Below, piece after piece: positions 7,225 to 10,622 of a stretch of DNA of 10,622 bases; position 1 is the stretch's first letter; each line of letters opens with the position of its first letter. Under the pieces are notes generated by a model, which was given only the letters and a program-made list of their open reading frames with translations, was not told the DNA's origin and did not search any database. Source of the DNA: Gammaproteobacteria bacterium (GTDB lineage: Bacteria; Pseudomonadota; Gammaproteobacteria; Pseudomonadales; Pseudohongiellaceae); contig JAESUT010000127.1 in the NCBI GenBank assembly GCA_016762995.1, forward strand, positions 1 through 10,622, read 5' to 3'. Made by a program: the position numbers and the translations under genes.

Positions 7225-8234
7225 GCTTTCTAGAAAAGGCATGGCACAAAAGAGCAGGGTGGTTGATTTTATTATGGCCAGTCTCTGTGTTATTTCAAAT
7301 GCTAGCGAAGCTCCGGCGATCCATTCAGCAATCTAAAGAACGTCCAGCAGATCTGAGCGCTCCCGTCATTGTTATCGGGAATATCTCACTAGGCGGCACC
7401 GGCAAGACACCCTTGCTAATCTCACTCTCTCAAGAATTACAGGAGCAGGGGTTCAAACCCGGCATCATCAGCCGCGGTTATGGCGGAGATGCGCCTAGCT
7501 ATCCGTTAGCAGTTAATGGCGACAGCGACGTACATGAATCCGGCGACGAGGCATTTCTAATTGCGGAAAAGACCGGTTGCCCCGTCTATGTCGATCCAGA
7601 CCGCAATGCGGCGTTGCATGCTCTGCTTCTTCATGAAGACGTGGATGTGGTGCTGAGCGATGACGGCTTGCAGCACTATAAGCTGTACCGTGATCTGGAG
7701 GTTGTGGTGGTGGACGGTCAGAGGCTGTTCTCCAATGGCTTCTGCATGCCTGCCGGCCCGCTGAGGGAGCCAATGGCTCGCCTGAAAGAGGTTCAATACA
7801 TCGTCGTAAACGGCGAGCCTGCTAGGGAAATTCCACAACTGGCGGGCGCGAGTACGATGCAATTGGAGCCGCGCAGCTTCGTCAATCTAGTCACGGGAGA
7901 GAAACGCCCCTTCTCTGGTGCGCCATTTAATATGGGCAACAAGTTGCAGGCAGTTACCGCGCTCGGCAATCCGCAGCGCTTCTACACGTTGTTGGGGCGC
8001 TTGCCGTATCAAGTAGAGACCTTCAGTTTCCCCGATCACCACCGCTTCACCGCCGCCGATTTCGAGCAGCAGGGCATTGATGTGCATCAACCTGTCGTAA
8101 TGACAGAGAAGGATGCGGTAAAATGTCGGCAGTTCGCCAAAAACAATTTTTGGTATCTATCGGTAGAAGTGAATCTTGAGAGTCAATTTGTTGAGCGTCT
8201 GATCGACGACATCCGGCAAGTTTCCACTCTTTAG
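7221..8234 (+). CDS. lpxK: LpxK, tetraacyldisaccharide 4'-kinase
   Basis: Membrane-associated kinase that adds the 4'-phosphate to tetraacyldisaccharide 1-phosphate, giving lipid IVA, the acceptor for Kdo. The 337 residues match the family (E. coli 328). An N-terminal hydrophobic anchor lies at about 12-29. The Walker A motif is GNISLGGTGKT (53-63), followed by SRGYGG (84-89), SGDEAFLIA (107-115), DDGLQHYKLYRD (147-158), PAGPLREP (177-184) and FPDHHRF (270-276). Asp109, the Asp147-Asp148 pair and the PDHH histidines are the likely catalytic and metal positions, by analogy with the Aquifex enzyme. The ATG overlaps the msbA stop (ATGA); the nearest purine-rich stretch, GGAG at 7197-7200, is too far to act alone, so coupling is likely. 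A 72-bp gap with a perfect palindrome follows. Confidence 0.96.
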   Translation: MSFLEKAWHKRAGWLILLWPVSVLFQMLAKLRRSIQQSKERPADLSAPVIVIGNISLGGTGKTPLLISLSQELQEQGFKPGIISRGYGGDAPSYPLAVNGDSDVHESGDEAFLIAEKTGCPVYVDPDRNAALHALLLHEDVDVVLSDDGLQHYKLYRDLEVVVVDGQRLFSNGFCMPAGPLREPMARLKEVQYIVVNGEPAREIPQLAGASTMQLEPRSFVNLVTGEKRPFSGAPFNMGNKLQAVTALGNPQRFYTLLGRLPYQVETFSFPDHHRFTAADFEQQGIDVHQPVVMTEKDAVKCRQFAKNNFWYLSVEVNLESQFVERLIDDIRQVSTL

Positions 8235-8274
8235 AAACAATCCCTTAGACTAAAAACTGCAACTGGCTTGTTAC

Positions 8275-8290
8275 CTTCGCCTAGGCGAAG
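8275..8290 (+). repeat. Perfect 16-bp palindrome (possible RNA hairpin or operator) before ycaR
   Basis: CTTCGCCTAGGCGAAG is its own reverse complement. As RNA it could form a 6-bp stem with a CUAG loop, four bases before the AGGAG of ycaR. The T5 run at 8302-8306 is too far from the stem for a normal intrinsic terminator. Function is unknown: a translational control hairpin, a weak attenuator or a dimeric protein site are all possible. Confidence 0.5.
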
Positions 8291-8294
8291 AATT

Positions 8295-8309
8295 AGGAGT
8301 CTTTTTATG
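8295..8309 (+). promoter_or_regulatory. Ribosome binding site fixing the start of ycaR
   Basis: AGGAG at 8295-8299 is seven bases before the ATG at 8307. This start gives MLDQKLLTILACP, the conserved N-terminus of the family. The longer reading from the TTG at 8268 would translate the palindrome and this binding site, and is rejected. Confidence 0.8.
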
Positions 8310-8498
8310 CTTGACCAAAAACTTTTAACCATTCTTGCCTGTCCCTTGTGCAAGGGTGAATTGCAGTACGATCAGCTGGGGAAGGAATTGATCTGCCTGC
8401 CTGATGCCCTGGCCTATCCGGTTCGAGACGATGTGCCGGTGATGCTCAGCAATGAAGCTAGGGAGTTATCTCTAGAAGAATGCGAGAAGTATCGATGA
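8307..8498 (+). CDS. ycaR: Trm112-like small protein (YcaR / UPF0434 family)
   Basis: A 63-residue protein of the Trm112-like family, nearly the same length as E. coli YcaR. Family features seen: LLTILACPLCKG (6-17) with a CxxC pair (Cys12, Cys15), a third Cys in ELIC (30), and LAYPVRDDVPVML (35-47). Eukaryotic and archaeal Trm112 proteins activate methyltransferases, and a zinc-binding fold is plausible, but the role of bacterial YcaR is not settled. The gene commonly sits between lpxK and kdsB. Its TGA overlaps the kdsB ATG (ATGA), suggesting tight co-translation with the CMP-Kdo enzyme. No regulatory role can be read from the protein itself. Confidence 0.9.
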   Translation: MLDQKLLTILACPLCKGELQYDQLGKELICLPDALAYPVRDDVPVMLSNEARELSLEECEKYR

Positions 8499-9235
8499 GT
8501 TTTAGCGTCGTTATTCCAGCGCGTTATGCGGCGACGCGCCTGCCTGGAAAACCGCTTCTGGATATTTGTGGTAAGCCGATGCTACAGCACACCTACGAGC
8601 GCGCGTTAGAAAGTAAGGCAGATAGGGTCATAATCGCTACCGACGATGTGCGCATCCAAGAGGCAGCGCAGCGGTTTGGTGCACTAGTGTGTATGACATC
8701 GAGGTCCCATGTATCCGGCACCGATAGAATTCAAGAAGTCAGCGTCCAGTTGCAGATGGCTGAATCTGACTTAGTGGTTAACGTGCAGGCGGACGAGCCG
8801 CTGATTCCTCCTAGCGTAATCAACCAGGTAGCGGAAAATCTTCAACAAGATTCTGAAGTTGGAATCGCCACGCTTTGTGAGTCGATTGCTAATAAGGAAG
8901 AGATCATTGATTCGAACAGCGTGAAGGTGGTGATCGATTCTCGCGGGCATGCGCTGTATTTCAGCCGTGCCACTATCCCTTGGCAGGGCAGCGCTTCGGC
9001 GAAAAACTGCTACCGCCACATTGGTATCTACGCCTACCGAGTCGCCGTGCTCAATCAGTTCGTCCAATGGCCTGTGTGTGAATTAGAGGTGACCGAAAAG
9101 CTAGAGCAACTACGGGCGTTGTACAACGGCATAGGTATTCATGTGGCCGTGTCTAGCGAGAGCATCCCTCCTGGTGTTGATACCGAGAGAGACCTAGAGC
9201 TTGTACGTGCACATATCAGTGCCGGCAAGACTTAG
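8495..9235 (+). CDS. kdsB: KdsB, CMP-Kdo synthetase (3-deoxy-manno-octulosonate cytidylyltransferase)
   Basis: Cytoplasmic enzyme that joins CTP and Kdo to CMP-Kdo, the donor used by WaaA/KdtA to glycosylate lipid A. Starting at 8495 the protein has 246 residues (E. coli 248). Motifs in order: IPARYAATRLPGKPL (7-21, nucleotide loop), TSRSHVSGTDRI (68-79), VVNVQADEPLI (94-104, with metal-binding Asp100), YFSRATIPW (155-163), YRHIGIYAYR (173-182), TEKLEQLRAL (200-209) and PPGVDTERDL (225-234). I chose the ATG at 8495 over the in-frame ATG at 8480 because it gives the usual MSFSVVIPAR start, overlaps the ycaR stop as ATGA and has GAGAAG at 8484-8489. The other start would add five non-conserved residues. 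The end of the gene carries the next gene's ribosome binding site. Confidence 0.96.
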   Translation: MSFSVVIPARYAATRLPGKPLLDICGKPMLQHTYERALESKADRVIIATDDVRIQEAAQRFGALVCMTSRSHVSGTDRIQEVSVQLQMAESDLVVNVQADEPLIPPSVINQVAENLQQDSEVGIATLCESIANKEEIIDSNSVKVVIDSRGHALYFSRATIPWQGSASAKNCYRHIGIYAYRVAVLNQFVQWPVCELEVTEKLEQLRALYNGIGIHVAVSSESIPPGVDTERDLELVRAHISAGKT

Positions 9236-9250
9236 GGGCTAGCCAACTTG
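9234..9250 (+). promoter_or_regulatory. Ribosome binding site overlapping the kdsB stop codon
   Basis: AGGGG at 9234-9238 begins within the kdsB TAG (9233-9235). It is nine bases before the TTG at 9248 and fifteen before the ATG at 9254, which favours the TTG as the phosphatase start, although the ATG is not excluded. Confidence 0.5.
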
Positions 9251-9784
9251 TCTATGCTCCCTAATGCCAATGACGTAACCGGCGTTGATCGCAAGATTAG
9301 AGTCTTGATGGTCTGTCTCGGCAATATATGCCGCTCACCTACAGCCCATGGCGTGTTAGAAAAACTAATACAAAATAAAGGCTTAAGCGAATCGATTGAA
9401 GTGGACTCTGCTGGAACCAGCCGCTACCACCTCGGTGACCATCCAGACCCAAGATCAATTGCAGCCGCGCAGCGCCGTGGCTATAGCCTGCAAGAACAGA
9501 CTGCTAGGCAGGTGAGCACGAATGACTTTAGCGACTTCGATTACGTGCTGGCCATGGACGCAGACAATCTGCATCAGCTAGAGGATGTTGCGCCTAGTGG
9601 CTGCAAGGCCAAGGTTCAATTGTTGCTCGACTACTCCCCTGATGCGACAGAATCGGTGCCTGATCCTTATTTCGGCAGTGACGGGCAGGGCTTCGAGAGA
9701 GTGTTAGACCTAGTCGAGGACGCGTGTCGGCGTCTGCTAGAACAGCTAGAACGTGAGCTGCCCAACGCCGAGACGGAGCAATAG
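9248..9784 (+). CDS. Low-molecular-weight protein tyrosine phosphatase (Wzb/PtpA-like)
   Basis: Cytoplasmic phosphatase of the LMW-PTP/arsenate reductase fold that removes phosphate from tyrosine (possibly arginine) residues on proteins. The 178 residues carry the catalytic P-loop VCLGNICRSP, with nucleophile Cys23 and Arg29 in the CX5R motif, followed by DSAGTSRYHLGDHPDPRS (53-70) and the acid loop VPDPYF (137-142) with general acid Asp139. The length exceeds the usual 145-160 because of about 16 extra N-terminal residues before the first strand (RVLMVCLG). The start is uncertain: TTG 9248 fits the ribosome binding site, while ATG 9254 removes two residues. It lies 12 bp after kdsB and 2 bp before murB. 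No Wzc-like tyrosine kinase or capsule gene is nearby, so its substrate cannot be inferred. Pseudomonas has ptpA at the same place, from memory. Confidence 0.92.
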   Translation: MSMLPNANDVTGVDRKIRVLMVCLGNICRSPTAHGVLEKLIQNKGLSESIEVDSAGTSRYHLGDHPDPRSIAAAQRRGYSLQEQTARQVSTNDFSDFDYVLAMDADNLHQLEDVAPSGCKAKVQLLLDYSPDATESVPDPYFGSDGQGFERVLDLVEDACRRLLEQLERELPNAETEQ

Positions 9785-9786
9785 CT

Positions 9787-10622
9787 GTGACGCTTGAGAT
9801 TCAGGAACAGGTCGACTTAACACCCTACAACAGTTTTGGCATAAGTCAGACGGCGGCGTACTTCGCGGATATACAAGGTCCCGCCGACCTGCGGCAGGCG
9901 CGTGAATTTGCGGGGTCCAAGCGCCTGTCGGTGATGGTGCTGGGTCAGGGCAGTAATACGCTCTTCATAAAGGACTATCCGGGCTTGGTTCTGTACATGA
10001 ACAATAGGGGCACAGGGAGGCTGCCGGGCGCAGGGTTGTTGCGCGTCGCTGCTGGAGAGAGCTGGCACGATCTTGTTAAGTTTTGCTTGGAGAATTCTCT
10101 GTATGGTATTGAAAATTTAGCACTTATTCCCGGTACTGTCGGTGCCGCGCCAATTCAAAACATCGGTGCCTACGGTGTAGAGCTGGAGCAGTTCTTCGTG
10201 GAATTAGAGGCCTTCGACTTAAAGACCGGCGAGATTCGGCACATGAGCAAGGCGGATTGTCAGTTTGCCTACCGCGACAGTGTCTTTAAGCAAGACCCGG
10301 CTCAGAAGCTGGTGGTTCTCTCAGTGACGCTGCAGCTGGCCTTAGAGTTCGCGCCGGATCTGGGCTACGCCGGGCTTGCGGCTGCGCTTGCAGGGCGGGA
10401 AGTGACCTCACAGAGTATCTTCGATGCTGTCTGCGCTATCCGCAGCAGCAAGCTGCCCGACCCCAAGCAGATTGGCAATGCGGGGAGCTTCTTTAAGAAT
10501 CCGATTATTTCCAGGGCCAAGCTGGCGAGCCTGCGTGAATCCTACCCGGAGCTACCGGCTTGGGATACCGAAGATACTGAATTAGTGAAGGTGCCAGCGG
10601 CTTGGTTGCTCGATCAGAAGGG
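9787..10622 (+). CDS. murB: MurB, UDP-N-acetylenolpyruvoylglucosamine reductase (partial, cut at the window end)
   Basis: FAD enzyme that uses NADPH to reduce UDP-GlcNAc-enolpyruvate to UDP-MurNAc in cytoplasmic peptidoglycan synthesis. The frame is open for 278 codons to the window edge; about 60 residues, including the C-terminal catalytic Glu, are missing. Visible features: LTPYNSFGI (11-19), the FAD-binding VLGQGSNTLF (51-60), ENLALIPGTVGAAPIQNIGA (109-128), FAYRDSVFK (160-168), RSSKLPDP (219-226) and GNAGSFFKNP (230-239) with the proton-donor Ser234. The sequence resembles the long E. coli-type (type I) MurB. The start is the GTG at 9787, giving VTLEIQEQVDLTPYNSFG. GGAG at 9775-9778, inside the end of the phosphatase gene, lies eight bases upstream. 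Only two bases separate it from the phosphatase stop, so co-expression is likely. Confidence 0.96.
   Translation, partial: MTLEIQEQVDLTPYNSFGISQTAAYFADIQGPADLRQAREFAGSKRLSVMVLGQGSNTLFIKDYPGLVLYMNNRGTGRLPGAGLLRVAAGESWHDLVKFCLENSLYGIENLALIPGTVGAAPIQNIGAYGVELEQFFVELEAFDLKTGEIRHMSKADCQFAYRDSVFKQDPAQKLVVLSVTLQLALEFAPDLGYAGLAAALAGREVTSQSIFDAVCAIRSSKLPDPKQIGNAGSFFKNPIISRAKLASLRESYPELPAWDTEDTELVKVPAAWLLDQK

Noticed and set aside
8268..8306. Longer ycaR starting at TTG 8268
   Set aside because: The 13 extra residues are encoded by the palindrome and ribosome binding site and are not part of the family N-terminus.
8275..8306. Rho-independent terminator after lpxK
   Set aside because: The stem is only 6 bp and the T5 run begins 11 bases after it, leaving no terminator geometry.
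8480..8494. kdsB start at the ATG at 8480
   Set aside because: The five added residues are not conserved, and the ATG at 8495 gives the family N-terminus and the ATGA overlap with ycaR.
9937..9966. Atypical GQGSN instead of GGGSN in the MurB FAD loop
   Set aside because: This position varies in MurB (E. coli has GEGSN), so it is not a loss of function.
9817..10068. Reverse-strand open frame opposite murB, and other antisense frames across the window
   Set aside because: They are shadows of strongly conserved + strand genes, with no recognisable protein family or ribosome binding sites.

Overview
The window is a single-strand run of Gram-negative cell-envelope genes, all on the + strand, at roughly 53% GC by eye. 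Lipid A (msbA, lpxK), Kdo (kdsB), Lol lipoprotein sorting and murB together show an LPS-producing bacterium. The gene families and their order point to a gammaproteobacterium. From memory, the layout resembles the Pseudomonas-type lolCDE - comEC - exbB - exbD - lpxK - ycaR - kdsB - ptpA - murB cluster, with msbA placed directly before lpxK as in enteric bacteria. I cannot name a genus.

Layout: the 3' part of lolD (1-492, cut by the window edge and carrying an apparent one-base frameshift near base 60); a LolC/LolE-family permease (482-1741); comEC (1827-4232); an ExbB/TolQ-ExbD/TolR proton-channel pair (4344-4964, 5000-5452); msbA (5449-7224); lpxK (7221-8234); ycaR, a 63-residue Trm112-like protein (8307-8498); kdsB (8495-9235); a low-molecular-weight protein tyrosine phosphatase (9248-9784); and murB (9787 to the window end, partial). 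Four junctions overlap (lolD/lolE by 11 bp; exbD/msbA, msbA/lpxK and ycaR/kdsB by 4 bp ATGA overlaps). The only gaps above 40 bp are 1742-1826, 4233-4343 and 8235-8306. No stretch over 300 bases lacks a gene. I see no rRNA, tRNA, CRISPR, insertion sequence or convincing intrinsic terminator.

The genes cover linked steps of envelope building. Lol proteins extract lipoproteins for the outer membrane, LpxK completes the lipid A 4'-phosphate, KdsB activates Kdo for addition to lipid A, MsbA flips the core-lipid A product, and MurB makes UDP-MurNAc for peptidoglycan. ExbB/ExbD would supply proton-motive-force-driven work, for a partner not encoded here. ComEC is the odd member, a DNA-uptake channel, although its place next to these genes is common.

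Most of the window is an ordinary conserved cluster and I see no clearly new system. The strongest anomaly is in lolD: conserved sequence runs in one frame up to base 61 and in the -1 frame afterwards, switching exactly at a G_GGT_TTT heptamer and five-T run. Secondary points are a perfect 16-bp palindrome just before the ycaR ribosome binding site, the orphan ExbB/ExbD pair, and a lack of CTAG avoidance.
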